Notes: generated by a model not told the origin, from the letters alone. Positions 44,493 through 54,721 are shown, counted from the first letter of the stretch. The stretch: 64,000 nt of DNA from [Eubacterium] cellulosolvens LD2006 (GCF_000621585.1 NZ_JHXY01000011.1:62001-126000), one strand, 5' to 3'. Numbers and translations: made by a program.

Positions 44493-46163
44493 TTATACGT
44501 CGAAACAGCTTCCTCCGATGAACTCCCGGAGAATGGAATTGATCGGTACACTCTCTGAAGGGAGCGGAAGGAAATAATCCAGAAATTTCAGAAGACGCAG
44601 CGCCTCATAGTATTCCGGACAGTCGGTCGGCACCTGAAAAAGCAACGGCTCGGCGTAGACTTTCAGGATACTGAGCTCGTAGATCAGCGCCGAGTTGAAC
44701 ATGACGTTCGCGTTTTCCTGATTCGGGAAGATGTAATTCTCCTCTCCTCTTCGCACCGACGGCCACCGCTCGATCGTCTCCCTCGCGTTGGTTCCGCGGG
44801 TGCGGTAATCCCGGACAATCCTTCGGATCAGTCGCCCGTCGGAGGTGGAGATGTAGTTGTGCTCGTCGACATTCAGCTGAGTCAGAGCACTCAGATAGAC
44901 GCGGAAGATCCTGCCCTGATCGAGGTTCTCACAGAGCTTCATGTTGAGGCCGTGAATGCCCTCGATGACGAGAATGTCGTTTGCTCCGAGCTGCAGCCGG
45001 TCTCCGCGGTATTCGGGTTTTCCTTCCAAGAAGTTAAAATGCGGCATCTCAACTTCTCTTCCGTCCAGAAGATCCGCCAGCGTCTTTTGGATCAGATCGA
45101 CATCCAGAGATTCAAGACATTCAAAGTCGAGTTCTCCGTTTTCATCCAGCGGACAATATGCCCGGTCTCGATAGAAGTCATCCAGACTGATCGGGTGCGG
45201 AATCATGCCGTGGGCACTCAGCTGAATTGAGAGTCTCCTCGAGAAGGTTGTCTTTCCGGAGGAGGAAGGGCCGGCGATCATCACAAATTTGACATTGCCG
45301 CGACCGGCGATCTCCTGTGCGATATTCGAGATCCTGCTCTCCTGCAGAGCCTCCGCCACCAGCATCTGGTGCTGAATCTTTTCCTCTGTGACATTGTCGT
45401 TCAGGTCGGCTACGCAGTTAATTCCGAGCTTATCCGCCCACTTCTCGGATTCCTGCTGAACCGCAAAAATCTTCGGGAACGGTGTAAAGGGTTCCACTAC
45501 TGTCGGATTTGATGCCCTTGGAAGGACAAGAACGATGCCCTCCGCGTAGGCAGTTACATCAAAGTACTTCAGCACGCCGGTGTCTCCGACCATGTAGCCG
45601 TAATTGTAATCCTTGAATTTCTCTACCTGGTACATATTGACCATGGAGACACGACGGTAACGGAACAGCCGCTCTTTGTCATACATGCCGACCTCGTGGA
45701 AAAACTCCCGCGCAGTCCTCGTGCTCTGCTGGGTCTTTTGGAAGGGCTGTTTGCGCTCCACCAGTTCGAGCATTCTGGCTTTGATGCTTTCCGCCAGAGA
45801 AGCGTCTACCTCCCGTTCGATTTTATCGATCGTGTAGTAATAGCCGTTGCTGTTTGAAAAAAGGAGACTGACATGGGGCTTTACTCCCTTTCCTGTCACG
45901 TCATAGACCGCTTTCAGGAAAAGAAGGTTCATACTCCGACGGTAGGTGTCCATACCGATGCGGTCGGCCGCGGTAATCGACTTCAGAACGCAGTTCTTCT
46001 CGGCGGTCTTGTGCAGCTCAGCCAGCACGCCGTCGTTGGTCAGAAGCAGAATATCAAGGCCGTCCTTTCCTTTTCGATCTCCGATAATCTCCCGAAATGT
46101 CGTTCCCTTCGGGACTCGGATCGTATCGTCATCCAGACGGATTGTAAGCATTTCCTCACTCAT
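44493..46163 (-). CDS. Nucleoside (uridine) kinase-like protein with TGS domain
   Basis: The start ATG after AAAGGGG is used (MSEEMLTIRLDD); an upstream GTG codon overlaps the ribosome site. The 556-residue protein begins with a TGS-like domain (about 1-60, RVPKGTTFREIIGD) and a second ThrRS-like domain (about 60-250, with YYTIDKIEREVD). The phosphoribulokinase/uridine kinase domain (about 285-490) has AGPSSSGKTTFSRRLS as Walker A, HPISLDDFYRDRA and HFNFLEGKPEY. The substrate is probably a nucleoside; uridine is the usual annotation. No uridine phosphorylase or upp is nearby. Confidence 0.85.
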   Translation of the reverse strand: MSEEMLTIRLDDDTIRVPKGTTFREIIGDRKGKDGLDILLLTNDGVLAELHKTAEKNCVLKSITAADRIGMDTYRRSMNLLFLKAVYDVTGKGVKPHVSLLFSNSNGYYYTIDKIEREVDASLAESIKARMLELVERKQPFQKTQQSTRTAREFFHEVGMYDKERLFRYRRVSMVNMYQVEKFKDYNYGYMVGDTGVLKYFDVTAYAEGIVLVLPRASNPTVVEPFTPFPKIFAVQQESEKWADKLGINCVADLNDNVTEEKIQHQMLVAEALQESRISNIAQEIAGRGNVKFVMIAGPSSSGKTTFSRRLSIQLSAHGMIPHPISLDDFYRDRAYCPLDENGELDFECLESLDVDLIQKTLADLLDGREVEMPHFNFLEGKPEYRGDRLQLGANDILVIEGIHGLNMKLCENLDQGRIFRVYLSALTQLNVDEHNYISTSDGRLIRRIVRDYRTRGTNARETIERWPSVRRGEENYIFPNQENANVMFNSALIYELSILKVYAEPLLFQVPTDCPEYYEALRLLKFLDYFLPLPSESVPINSILREFIGGSCFDV

Positions 46164-46208
46164 TGCTTTCACCCCTTTCGATTCTCATGATTATTCCTGT
46201 GCATTTGC

Positions 46209-46243
46209 AAAATAACCCGACAAAAGACTTGCCGGGTTATTTT
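46209..46243 (-). terminator. Terminator after nif3
   Basis: AAAATAACCCGACAA and TTGCCGGGTTATTTT form a 15-bp stem with one mismatch and flanking T and A runs. Confidence 0.8.
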
Positions 46244-46264
46244 CATGTTATATGGTAAAAAATA

Positions 46265-47083
46265 TCAAATGACGGTGAACGGCTTGCAGATTCTTGCGCC
46301 CTCTACTTCCAGTTCCGGGAAGAGGCGGCGAAGTTTTTTGACCATGTACTCGATGAAGCCGTACTCTGTGCCGTAGTGACCGGCGTCGATGATGTAGAGT
46401 CCCTGCGCCATCGCGTCAATGGCCGAGTGGTAATCGATGTCGCCGGTGATCAGCACCTGGGCGTCCTGTTCGATGGCACAGTGGATGCAGCTTTTTCCCG
46501 ATCCTCCGCAGATCGCGACGCGCGTGATCGGTTCCGGAGCCGGAAGTCCGAGCTCCGCGTTGTGTTCCAGCTGTTCCAGTCCGTAACAGCGAACATCCTG
46601 AAGCTTCAGGCATTCACGGACGTAGGCTGCTGTCTCCTCCAGCGTCATCGCCTTCGGGAGATCACCGACTCTTCCGATTCCCTCCACAACGCCCTCGCTC
46701 TCGCTGGTGACATCGAGAACACTCACGTTGTCGAGATCGAGCTGCTGAACGTTGAGCTGCGCCATTCCGAGCACGTCAAAATTGGTGTGCATTGCGTAGC
46801 AGGAAATTCCGTTTTCAATCAGCGTCAGGATTCTTTTTCCCATGAAATCGTCGTCATTGATTCTCTTGATACTGTGAAAAAGGAGCGGATGATGGGTGAT
46901 CATGAGATCCGCGTCCGCGTCGATGGCCTGACGGATCGTCTCCTCGGTCGCGTCCAGGGCAACCAGTACCTTGGAGATCTCCCGCTTTCTGTGACCGACC
47001 AGAAGTCCGGGATTATCCCATTCTTCCGCAAATCCGAGGGGATACTCATCTTCGATCCGACGAATGATTTCTTCACATCTCAT
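46265..47083 (-). CDS. Nif3-like dinuclear metal-centre protein (DUF34)
   Basis: The 272-residue protein has EEWDNPGLLVGHRK near 20-33, LMITHHPLLFHSIKRI near 59-74, GGSGKSCIHCA near 193 and DAGHYGTEYGFIEYMVKKL near 235-253, with His residues that bind two metals. Nif3/YqfO proteins are conserved without proven function (GTP cyclohydrolase-like claims exist). It overlaps trmK and follows dnaG-rpoD-trmK, a conserved order in Firmicutes. Confidence 0.9.
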   Translation of the reverse strand: MRCEEIIRRIEDEYPLGFAEEWDNPGLLVGHRKREISKVLVALDATEETIRQAIDADADLMITHHPLLFHSIKRINDDDFMGKRILTLIENGISCYAMHTNFDVLGMAQLNVQQLDLDNVSVLDVTSESEGVVEGIGRVGDLPKAMTLEETAAYVRECLKLQDVRCYGLEQLEHNAELGLPAPEPITRVAICGGSGKSCIHCAIEQDAQVLITGDIDYHSAIDAMAQGLYIIDAGHYGTEYGFIEYMVKKLRRLFPELEVEGARICKPFTVI

Positions 47084-47771
47084 AGTTCTGTATTGCAGCT
47101 TCGATCAGCTGCATTTCCTCCTTTACTTCGAAAAGGCGCCTGGAGGCCTGTTCGGAATCTCCCTGTTCCAGCTTTTTCAGGATCTTCTCCGCCACCGTGC
47201 GACGCCAGCCGAGATATTTATACAACACCTTATTTCGGTCTCGTAAAAGACAGGGACCGAATTCATACTCCACATCCGAGAGTTCGCTTTTCTTCGAAGC
47301 GCGAACGACGTGAAGAATCGGATAATACTTACCGTCCTCCAGAATCATTTCTTCGCGGTCGATGATAAAGCCCTGCTCATACAGATAACGGCGAAGTTCC
47401 CCGGTCTCGGACTGCGGGCCGAGGATCATTTCCGACAGACGTTCGCAGACAGCAGGATTTGCAGCAAGAATTTTGCGGATCAACAGACCGCCCATGCCGG
47501 TGATCGCGACGCTGTTCACTTCTCCGGGTGCTAATTTTTCCAGACCATCGGAAAGCCTTGTCTCGATTGTTTCAGAAAAGCCGTGTGACTCGATGTTCTC
47601 GCGGGCGTGATCAAGGGGACCTTTCCGCACGTCCATGGCGATGGCCATGGGAACGACGCCTCTGCCGCAGAGGTCGATCGGAAGGTAGCCGTGATCTGTC
47701 CCTATATCCGCAAAGCGGCTGCCTTCAGTTACGAAGGAAGCCGCCGTCTGTAATCTGACTGAGAGATTCAT
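47073..47771 (-). CDS. trmK: tRNA (adenine(22)-N1)-methyltransferase TrmK
   Basis: The 232-residue class I methyltransferase has FADIGTDHGYLPIDLCGRG near 20-38 as the SAM-binding loop, and NSVAITGMGGLLIRKIL near 86-102 and LGPQSETGELRRYLYEQGF near 118-136. It methylates A22 of some tRNAs. It overlaps both neighbours, starting on the last base of rpoD, so translation is coupled. Confidence 0.9.
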   Translation of the reverse strand: MNLSVRLQTAASFVTEGSRFADIGTDHGYLPIDLCGRGVVPMAIAMDVRKGPLDHARENIESHGFSETIETRLSDGLEKLAPGEVNSVAITGMGGLLIRKILAANPAVCERLSEMILGPQSETGELRRYLYEQGFIIDREEMILEDGKYYPILHVVRASKKSELSDVEYEFGPCLLRDRNKVLYKYLGWRRTVAEKILKKLEQGDSEQASRRLFEVKEEMQLIEAAIQNYEM

Positions 47772-48892
47772 CAGTCAAGATAATCCTTAAGTTTTCTGCT
47801 GCGGCTGGGATGACGAAGCTTGCGGAGCGCCTTCGCCTCGATCTGTCGGATACGCTCACGGGTTACGTTGAACTCTTTGCCAACCTCCTCGAGGGTTCTT
47901 GCTCTTCCGTCGTCGAGTCCGAAACGAAGACGGAGAACTTTCTGCTCTCTCTCGGCCAGTGTGCCGAGAACCTCCTCGAGCTGCTCTTTGAGCATCGTGA
48001 ATGCAGCAGCGTCTGCCGGTACCGGCACGTTTTCATCCTGGATGAAGTCTCCAAGATGGCTGTCTTCCTCCTCACCGATCGGAGTCTCGAGAGAAACCGG
48101 CTCCTGGGAGATTTTCAGGATCTCGCGGACACGCTCTACGGACATGTTCATATCCTTCGCGATCTCCTCCGGCGTAGGTTCGCGGCCGAGCTCCTGCAGC
48201 AGCTGACGTGACACACGGATGAGTTTGTTGATTGTCTCTACCATATGAACCGGAATACGGATGGTTCTCGCCTGATCCGCGATGGCACGGGTGATGGCCT
48301 GACGGATCCACCAGGTAGCGTAGGTGGAGAACTTGTAACCCTTGCGGTAGTCGAATTTCTCAACTGCTTTGATCAGGCCGAGGTTTCCTTCCTGAATCAG
48401 GTCAAGGAAAAGCATGCCTCGTCCGACATATCTCTTCGCGATGGAAACAACCAGACGGAGGTTTGCCTCGGCAAGTCTCTTCTTGGCAACCTCATCGCCC
48501 TCTTCCATTCTCTTGGCGAGCTCAATCTCCTCATCTGCGGAAAGAAGCGGAACTTTACCAATCTCCTTGAGATACATACGAACCGGATCCTCAATGCTGA
48601 CACCTTCCGGTACGGACAGGTCGATATTTTCCATATCGTTGTCTTCATTGTCCTCGTCGCTCTCAGAGATCAGAAGCATTTCGTCATCAGGTCCGTCGTT
48701 GTCATTGATGCGAAGGACGTCGATGTCGTGCTCCTCGAGATAACTTACGACACTTTTGAGCTGTTTTTCATTGAGGTTGAGTTCCTTGAAGTAATCGGCG
48801 ATCTCGGAAATCTCCAGAGCATTCTTTTTCTTCTTTGCAACCTCAATCAGTTCTTTGGTCTTCTCCAGCAGTTTCTTATTTTCTGCTTCCAT
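47771..48892 (-). CDS. rpoD: Principal sigma factor RpoD
   Basis: The 373-residue sigma-70 has region 1.1-like N-terminus, region 1.2/2 ([59 protein letters not shown]), region 3 and region 4.2 ([20 protein letters not shown]). It is of the length usual for Clostridia. The position dnaG-rpoD confirms the main vegetative factor. GGAG lies before its ATG. Confidence 0.97.
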   Translation of the reverse strand: MEAENKKLLEKTKELIEVAKKKKNALEISEIADYFKELNLNEKQLKSVVSYLEEHDIDVLRINDNDGPDDEMLLISESDEDNEDNDMENIDLSVPEGVSIEDPVRMYLKEIGKVPLLSADEEIELAKRMEEGDEVAKKRLAEANLRLVVSIAKRYVGRGMLFLDLIQEGNLGLIKAVEKFDYRKGYKFSTYATWWIRQAITRAIADQARTIRIPVHMVETINKLIRVSRQLLQELGREPTPEEIAKDMNMSVERVREILKISQEPVSLETPIGEEEDSHLGDFIQDENVPVPADAAAFTMLKEQLEEVLGTLAEREQKVLRLRFGLDDGRARTLEEVGKEFNVTRERIRQIEAKALRKLRHPSRSRKLKDYLD

Positions 48893-48955
48893 AAAGTTCT
48901 CCTTCTCTTATGATATATATGTCATTCCACAGATGTGGGATAAACGCATGATTAT

Positions 48956-50740
48956 TCAGGTGGAAAAAATATCCGCCGGAAGTCCGGCCGCCCGGAGTTT
49001 TTCGAGGCGCTTTCTCTCGTTCATGATCTTCATGAAGCCGCCCATGTCGCCCGGATCCAGACTGTCTGCCCTGCTGTCGATGCTTTGACGTTTCATTCTG
49101 CAGAGAACATCGAAGAAAGCTTTTCTCCTGTCTTCGTCGGAGTCGACGGCGATATTGGTATTGAACAGAGACGCTACTTCCGTCTGCTCCTCACTCTCGG
49201 TGAAGGTGCTTATGATCGAGGCGGGGCTGACCTTACCGGCAGCTGCCTGTTCCCAGACCATCTCGGCCACTTTTTTGTACATCGGATTCGTGAAATCCTC
49301 CGGTGAAAAATACTCGGTGATCCGCCCGATCAGATGCGGCCAGTCGGTGAGCCAGGTGAGCATCAGCTTCTGCTCTTTGTCGACATTTCCTGTTTTCGCC
49401 TGGACGCGTCCCGGCGCGGGCCTCGGCACACGAATCTCGGTTCTGCCTACGCCCTTTAAGGCTTCTTTGTTGACCTGACTGTTCAGAAGCGCGACATCGA
49501 TGTTGTATTTCGCTGCCACCGCATCGATGTAACTCTTCCGCTCGATCTCGTCTTCGATCTCGACGATCTTCTGAGCACATTCGTGGTAAAAGCGGCTCTT
49601 TTCCTCCGGATCGCTCATGTCGTGTTCCTTTTCCAGCATGCGGATCACAAACATAAAACTGTTCTCCGCGCGCTCCAGTCTCTCTTCGAAGGCTTCCGCT
49701 CCCTCGGCTTTTATGAACTCATCTGGATCTTTATGCGGTCTCAGGTCGACGACTTTTGTGGAAAGTCCGGCCTGACGGAGCATCGGAATGGCGCGAAGCG
49801 CGGCCTTGACGCCCGCTCCGTCCATATCGTAGATGACCAGCACCTGCTTTGTGAATCTGCTCATCAGGGAACACTGCTGACTTGTTAAAGCCGTACCCAG
49901 AGAAGCGACGGCGTTTGTATATCCCGCCTGATGCATCGAGATCACATCCATGTAACCCTCGCAGATGATGAAGTTCTTTCTTCTTGTGCGGCGGGCTACA
50001 TTGAGACCGTAGAGATTTCTGCTCTTGTTAAAAATCTCTGTCTCGGGAGAGTTCAGGTATTTCGGTTCTCCCTCGCCCATGACGCGGCCGCCGAAACCGA
50101 TGACTCTGCTGTTGCCGTCCATGATCGGATACATGACACGGTTCCAGAACTTGTCGGAAAAACCTCGCCGTTCGTCGAAGTGGAACAGGCCGGAGTCCTT
50201 GAGCAGGTCATCCGGATAGCCTTTCTTCTTTAAATAATTGTAGAGGTCGTTTCTGTATTTATCCGCGTAGCCCAGTCCGAAGTTCTTCATTGTCTCATCG
50301 GAGAGACCTCGCTTCTTCAGATATTCCAGACCGTGCTGACCGGCGGGACTTCGAAGCTTCATGTAGAAGTAACCGGCGGCAACTTTATTTACTTCGAGAA
50401 GTCTGGTCTTCTTATCGGCGGCATCCATCTGTTCTTTGGTGTACTCGATCTCCGGGAGTTTCACTCCGGCTCTCTCCGCAAGAACCTTGATTGCCTCCTG
50501 AAAGGTGTAGTTTTCATACTCCATCAGGAAGGTGTATACGTTGCCGCCCTTTCCGCAACCGAAACAGTAGAACATCTGCTTGACCGGGCTGACAGAGAAA
50601 GATCCTGTCTTCTCGTTGTGGAACGGACAGAGGCCGAAGTAATTGTTTCCACGCCTCGTCAGTTTGACGTACTGTGAGATTACATCGACTATATCATTTT
50701 TTTCACGAACTTCTTCTATAATCTCGTCAGTGTAGCGCAT
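48956..50740 (-). CDS. dnaG: DNA primase
   Basis: The 594-residue DnaG has a CHC2 zinc finger (Cys38, His41, Cys59, Cys62) at the N-terminus and a TOPRIM catalytic domain (about 258-340) with KNFIICEGYMDVISMHQAGY and VLVIYDMDGAGVKAA. A C-terminal domain (about 460-590) binds DnaB helicase. RNSPETEIFNKSRNLYGL-type primase sequence precedes the TOPRIM domain. It is the first gene of the macromolecular synthesis block. Confidence 0.96.
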   Translation of the reverse strand: MRYTDEIIEEVREKNDIVDVISQYVKLTRRGNNYFGLCPFHNEKTGSFSVSPVKQMFYCFGCGKGGNVYTFLMEYENYTFQEAIKVLAERAGVKLPEIEYTKEQMDAADKKTRLLEVNKVAAGYFYMKLRSPAGQHGLEYLKKRGLSDETMKNFGLGYADKYRNDLYNYLKKKGYPDDLLKDSGLFHFDERRGFSDKFWNRVMYPIMDGNSRVIGFGGRVMGEGEPKYLNSPETEIFNKSRNLYGLNVARRTRRKNFIICEGYMDVISMHQAGYTNAVASLGTALTSQQCSLMSRFTKQVLVIYDMDGAGVKAALRAIPMLRQAGLSTKVVDLRPHKDPDEFIKAEGAEAFEERLERAENSFMFVIRMLEKEHDMSDPEEKSRFYHECAQKIVEIEDEIERKSYIDAVAAKYNIDVALLNSQVNKEALKGVGRTEIRVPRPAPGRVQAKTGNVDKEQKLMLTWLTDWPHLIGRITEYFSPEDFTNPMYKKVAEMVWEQAAAGKVSPASIISTFTESEEQTEVASLFNTNIAVDSDEDRRKAFFDVLCRMKRQSIDSRADSLDPGDMGGFMKIMNERKRLEKLRAAGLPADIFST

Positions 50741-50923
50741 CCCGCCTCCGGTTTCCTCTCAAAATCCTGTTGTGCTGACTGCTTTTTGGAAAGCGTCTAC
50801 TTATAGTTTACGGTGCGCCCCTCGCATTTCCTTTTTTTATTTAAAAATTTTTTTTGATCGAAGATATCTGACGGTCACGCGTTTGGCATTTTCGAAATTC
50901 ACAAATAATCCTCATGACACAAA

Positions 50924-50956
50924 AACCGGGACTGCCATGAAGGAACAGTCCCGGTT
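50924..50956 (-). terminator. Terminator of the GH26 gene
   Basis: AACCGGGACTG and CAGTCCCGGTT form a perfect 11-bp stem with an 11-base loop, followed by TTTGTG on the minus strand. Confidence 0.8.
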
Positions 50957-50997
50957 GTTTTTATCATATTCTGTTTTCGATGTACCTGTTTTTCCGC

Positions 50998-52578
50998 TTA
51001 CTTTGTTCCGTAAAGTTTTGCCGGAAGCTCATCTCTTGTAATGCAGTAGTTGCTTGTGTACATCTCGATGGTGTCTTTCTTTGTGTTGAAGACCGGATCG
51101 GACAGGAAGTCCGGATTGGAGTCGTTACCCGGATGTGTGTCATACCATGTACAGAAATACAGCCATCCTGCTTTTTCTCCCTTGAGATTGTCTACGGTTG
51201 AGAAGCAGTCGTTCTCCGGCATAGTAATCATCTTGTGGAAGTCGTATTTTTTCATGAGTCCGTAGAATGCGGAAGACATGGATGTGTCATTGTGGTAATA
51301 TCTTGCGCTTCCTGTGGACCAGTCTGTACAGCTGTATTTGTCGAGTCCGATGAGATCTACGTACTCATCGCCCGGATACCAGTCTGTGGATGTCTCGTAG
51401 TTGTAGCTGTTGAATTCCCAGATCAGATTGTGGATGCCGTAGTCCTCTGTGAGAATCTTGTAGGTGTACTGCCAGAGCTGTTTGTATACTTTGGATCCCT
51501 TTGCTCCCCACCAGAACCAGGAACCTTTCTCTCCGCCGCTTCCCTCTGCCTCGTGGAACGGTCTGAAGATGAGCGGTACGTTTGCGTCCTGAAGTTTCTT
51601 GAGCTGCGGTACAAGACCTTTCAGGCAGAGTGCCCAGTATTTATTCTCTTTAGTTCCTTCTGTCATGATCTTGCTTGCGTCGAAGTCAGTCTTCTCGGAG
51701 TAGGTTGCCTGAGACCACTGCATAGCGTCGCCGAGTTTATAGGAAGAGAAACTGCTCGGTACGGTGATGTGCCAGCTGGCTGTACAGATACCGCCGTTTC
51801 TTGCCCAGTCGATCATACGATCTACGGTACCGTCGTCAGAGTTGTGATCCGGATATCCGTAGAGCGGGTTTGTGTTCAGGAAGTCGAAGCCACGGATGGC
51901 CGGAAGTTTTCCTGTTGTCTTCTCGAGATATTTGAACTCGGTGTCGAAGTCGTTGTTTGTGTGTCCTCCGTTGTAGATCTCCTGCTGTCCGGAAAGGATG
52001 TGTTTGCCGTAGATCTTGGAGAAGTATTTCATAAGTGCCTTTGTCTCTTTGGTTGCCTTCGGATCGCACGGTGTTACCTGTGTTGCGTGGATCTTCGGAA
52101 GTACAGCCGGAACGAGTCTGATGTAATCGAACTGGCACCATCCCCAGGAGCCCTGGATTTTCAGCTCGTTAGTTCCTTTTTTGAGTCTTCCGGCACCGAG
52201 GTTGGTCTCTGTCCACTCGGTCTCTGTGGAGGAGATGTCTCCCATCAGTGTTCCGTTCACATACATGTAGTTGATCTTGTTTCCGTATGCGGCTTTGTAG
52301 CACACGATGATGTCGTACAGACCGTCTTTCGGTGCCTTTACTGTCATCGAGATGGAATCTGCGTTGTCCCGAAGGTCTGCGAATTTTCCACCGGATGCGG
52401 TCTTGTCGCTGTCTACTTTTGAGATTCCGGTGATATCACCGGTCTCACATTCTACTTTGATCTCTTCTGTGTCAGCTGCTGCCACCGGAACGGCCGGCAT
52501 TACAGATGCCGCCATACTTACAGCAGCGATTCCGGCCAGTGCTTTCGAAGCAAGGCTCTGCCACTTAAGCTTTTTCAT
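50998..52578 (-). CDS. Secreted beta-mannanase (GH26) with N-terminal CBM35-like domain
   Basis: The 526-residue protein has a signal peptide (KLKWQSLASKALAGIAAVSM, cleavage near residue 35). A beta-sandwich domain (about 38-156; VECETGDITG, GSWGWCQFDYIRL) resembles CBM35 and would bind mannan or related glycan. The GH26 catalytic domain (about 160-520) has LIFRPFHEAEG with Glu343 as acid/base and TMPENDCFS with Glu455 as nucleophile, plus GSWFWWGAKG near 352. It should hydrolyse beta-1,4-mannan outside the cell. It has its own promoter and terminator, and no transport genes are adjacent. Confidence 0.92.
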   Translation of the reverse strand: MKKLKWQSLASKALAGIAAVSMAASVMPAVPVAAADTEEIKVECETGDITGISKVDSDKTASGGKFADLRDNADSISMTVKAPKDGLYDIIVCYKAAYGNKINYMYVNGTLMGDISSTETEWTETNLGAGRLKKGTNELKIQGSWGWCQFDYIRLVPAVLPKIHATQVTPCDPKATKETKALMKYFSKIYGKHILSGQQEIYNGGHTNNDFDTEFKYLEKTTGKLPAIRGFDFLNTNPLYGYPDHNSDDGTVDRMIDWARNGGICTASWHITVPSSFSSYKLGDAMQWSQATYSEKTDFDASKIMTEGTKENKYWALCLKGLVPQLKKLQDANVPLIFRPFHEAEGSGGEKGSWFWWGAKGSKVYKQLWQYTYKILTEDYGIHNLIWEFNSYNYETSTDWYPGDEYVDLIGLDKYSCTDWSTGSARYYHNDTSMSSAFYGLMKKYDFHKMITMPENDCFSTVDNLKGEKAGWLYFCTWYDTHPGNDSNPDFLSDPVFNTKKDTIEMYTSNYCITRDELPAKLYGTK

Positions 52579-52628
52579 GTTTTTTCCCCCATTGTCTTAT
52601 TTGGTTACGTTGGAACCTATATGTAACT

Positions 52629-52650
52629 ATTTTAGCACATAACAAAATAA
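52629..52650 (-). promoter_or_regulatory. Possible promoter of the GH26 gene
   Basis: TAAAAT (52629-52634), preceded by TGTGC, is an extended -10 box; the -35 candidate TTCAAT is 16 bases upstream. The start codon has only a weak GGGGG ribosome site. Confidence 0.4.
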
Positions 52651-52760
52651 ATTGAATACACAATTGCGAATATTTAAGCGAAAATGCGGGTGTTAAGTAT
52701 ACAATAATGAATCGGGGGAATTGGTTCTTATCACGAAAATGATTTCGAAGCCCCAGGCGA

Positions 52761-54128
52761 TCAGTTTATAACCATGAACATACTATTGATCATCGAGCAG
52801 AGAATCAGTACATAGCTGATCCGGCTAAGGTTGCGGACTTCCCGTTTGGAGATCAGCCCCTGATGGATACTGTTTGCGTACACGTAGCAGGCGACGGCGA
52901 TGATACAGAAAAACATGACCGAATATGTCCTGAATGCCGAGGCGTAGACGGTCGGCGAAAATCCAAGTACAACTCTGGAAGCGGTGCCTGCGCCGATCAA
53001 GACGAAACTCACGAGAAGTTCCCGGATATGATTCTGAAGGAGAAGCACAGCAACGATCATGAGTGAAAGCAAAGCAGCCCAGACGATGTAACGGCCGAGT
53101 GCCTGTATATTGCCCCGGTTTGCGACCGTGACCAGACCATTCCGCTCGATATCATCTGTCAAAAGATGAATGTCCGGATACAGGATCAGAGTAATCGGAC
53201 GCAAGGGGCCAAGCAGAATCATCAGAAGGGTCGGGACTCCCGCGGTCATGGCATACGAGAATCGTCTGTATTTCTTCCAAAGGAGGAAGGTGAACAGACA
53301 ACATGTGATAATCAGGCAAATCTGAGAACCGTACCAGAGCATCTGCATCGTCGTCGAATAGCCGAGGTCGACTTTGTCGATCATGTTCAGCATGCCCCAA
53401 TCCTTGTACCAGGTGATGATTTCTGAGTTTTTACGCGCATTATTTCCCGGGCAGAGCAGAATGAACATAAAGCTGGCAACGGCAAGCAGAAGCTGGACGA
53501 CAAGAAGCGGGTGGAATTTCTTTTTTAAAAACAGATAGATGACGCCCACCAGGTAGGATCCGAGGATGACGACCATCATCTGCTCGATGTTTGCCCCGTA
53601 AACCAGAGCCAGCATATAGAACGGCCACACATACCACTTGATTTTTTCACCCTCATTGACTTTGCGAAGCGGCAGCAGGGAGAAAAAGCCACAGGCCATC
53701 GGACCCAGATAAGTCGTCGCAGTCGTCACCCATCCCGCGGAATTTAAGACACGGAAAGGGAACAGCAGGATCATTCCGGTGATGATGACGTTGCACTCTC
53801 TTTCGTGATCTTTCTGCGCGAACAGAGCGGAAAACGAATACATAAGAAGATACAGGGAGACTCCCATGTAAATCGTCCATGGCACGAAACTCTGTCTGTC
53901 GGTAAATATAAACACAACAAAATTGATCAGCACGCGGGAGGACCAGGAAGGATAAAAGCTCACGGCGTAATTCCAGTAATCCGCCAGACTTCCATTCTCC
54001 ACGCGCATGAAGGTGATATCGTCACCCCACGTTTTTGCAAACAGAAAGAAGAAAGCAAAAACAATGCTGGTGAGGTAGAAAATAGTCTTATTGTCTTTTT
54101 GAAAAAACTCTCGCATTCTTTTAAGCAT
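52761..54128 (-). CDS. Polytopic membrane protein, DUF6056-like
   Basis: The 455-residue protein has about eleven hydrophobic segments. An early periplasm-side WGDDITFMRVENGSLADYW motif (about 34-52) and YPSWSSRVLINF (about 59-70) resemble the DUF6056 family, whose acidic pair and arginine recall lipid-linked sugar transferases of the GT-C fold. That family has no established function. It overlaps the gene upstream by eight bases, so the two probably act together. Its nearest relatives are seen in surface-polysaccharide loci, which is inference. Confidence 0.6.
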   Translation of the reverse strand: MLKRMREFFQKDNKTIFYLTSIVFAFFFLFAKTWGDDITFMRVENGSLADYWNYAVSFYPSWSSRVLINFVVFIFTDRQSFVPWTIYMGVSLYLLMYSFSALFAQKDHERECNVIITGMILLFPFRVLNSAGWVTTATTYLGPMACGFFSLLPLRKVNEGEKIKWYVWPFYMLALVYGANIEQMMVVILGSYLVGVIYLFLKKKFHPLLVVQLLLAVASFMFILLCPGNNARKNSEIITWYKDWGMLNMIDKVDLGYSTTMQMLWYGSQICLIITCCLFTFLLWKKYRRFSYAMTAGVPTLLMILLGPLRPITLILYPDIHLLTDDIERNGLVTVANRGNIQALGRYIVWAALLSLMIVAVLLLQNHIRELLVSFVLIGAGTASRVVLGFSPTVYASAFRTYSVMFFCIIAVACYVYANSIHQGLISKREVRNLSRISYVLILCSMINSMFMVIN

Positions 54129-54690
54129 CTTCCAGCTCCTTTGCTTTTTTCTTCAGCGTGGTGCGAAACGGGACAAAGGTGCGTCCTTCGTCATTCAGAT
54201 CATACTGCGCGAAAATCTCATAATCCTTTTTGGACAGATCTTCCCAGTACGGGATTCTCACAGAGAAGCCGCAATAATCGTAGTTATTTCCATCGTTGTT
54301 TTTTTCGGTAATATCCGTGCGCAGCGTCAGATCTGTGGGAAGCACGAGGTACTCTCCGCCATCCGGATCTTTCAGAACAATCCGGATGGCCGCCTTCTCC
54401 ACGGCAACGCCGGGCCGGTACAGGTAGCCGGAAATCACGACGTAGTCTTTTGTGATCGATAGCGCATCCCGTTTCCAGCTGACATTTTCGATTTCCGCAC
54501 GGTACGTGGAATTTTTTGTCACGTTGACATCAGAAGCCGACAGGTGCCGGATCCGGTTTTCGTTCCAGACCAGAACGCCCCAGCCGATGGCAAAACAAAC
54601 GGCTAGCGCACACAAAAGTAACACGATGAAGCGATCGGAATGAAGACATTCCATAAAGCGCTGTTCCCTGGTATTGTTTTCGTTCTGCAC
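54121..54690 (-). CDS. Single-pass membrane protein with extracytoplasmic domain
   Basis: Start: GTG at 54690 preceded by AAGGAGG at a spacing of 12. About 189 residues: one membrane segment (FIVLLLCALAVCFAIGWGVLVW) followed by a beta-rich external domain (about 50-185). The C-terminus ends in lysines (TTLKKKAKELEDA). No known domain was recognised. The overlap with the downstream polytopic protein suggests a functional pair. It may be an accessory of that transferase-like protein. Confidence 0.65.
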   Translation of the reverse strand: MQNENNTREQRFMECLHSDRFIVLLLCALAVCFAIGWGVLVWNENRIRHLSASDVNVTKNSTYRAEIENVSWKRDALSITKDYVVISGYLYRPGVAVEKAAIRIVLKDPDGGEYLVLPTDLTLRTDITEKNNDGNNYDYCGFSVRIPYWEDLSKKDYEIFAQYDLNDEGRTFVPFRTTLKKKAKELEDA

Positions 54691-54721
54691 GATGAAATGA
54701 TTCCTCCTTGGATAAGTCAAG

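Noticed and set aside
51235-52422. Plus-strand frame opposite the GH26 gene
   Set aside because: Cysteine- and valine-rich mirror of the mannanase codons.
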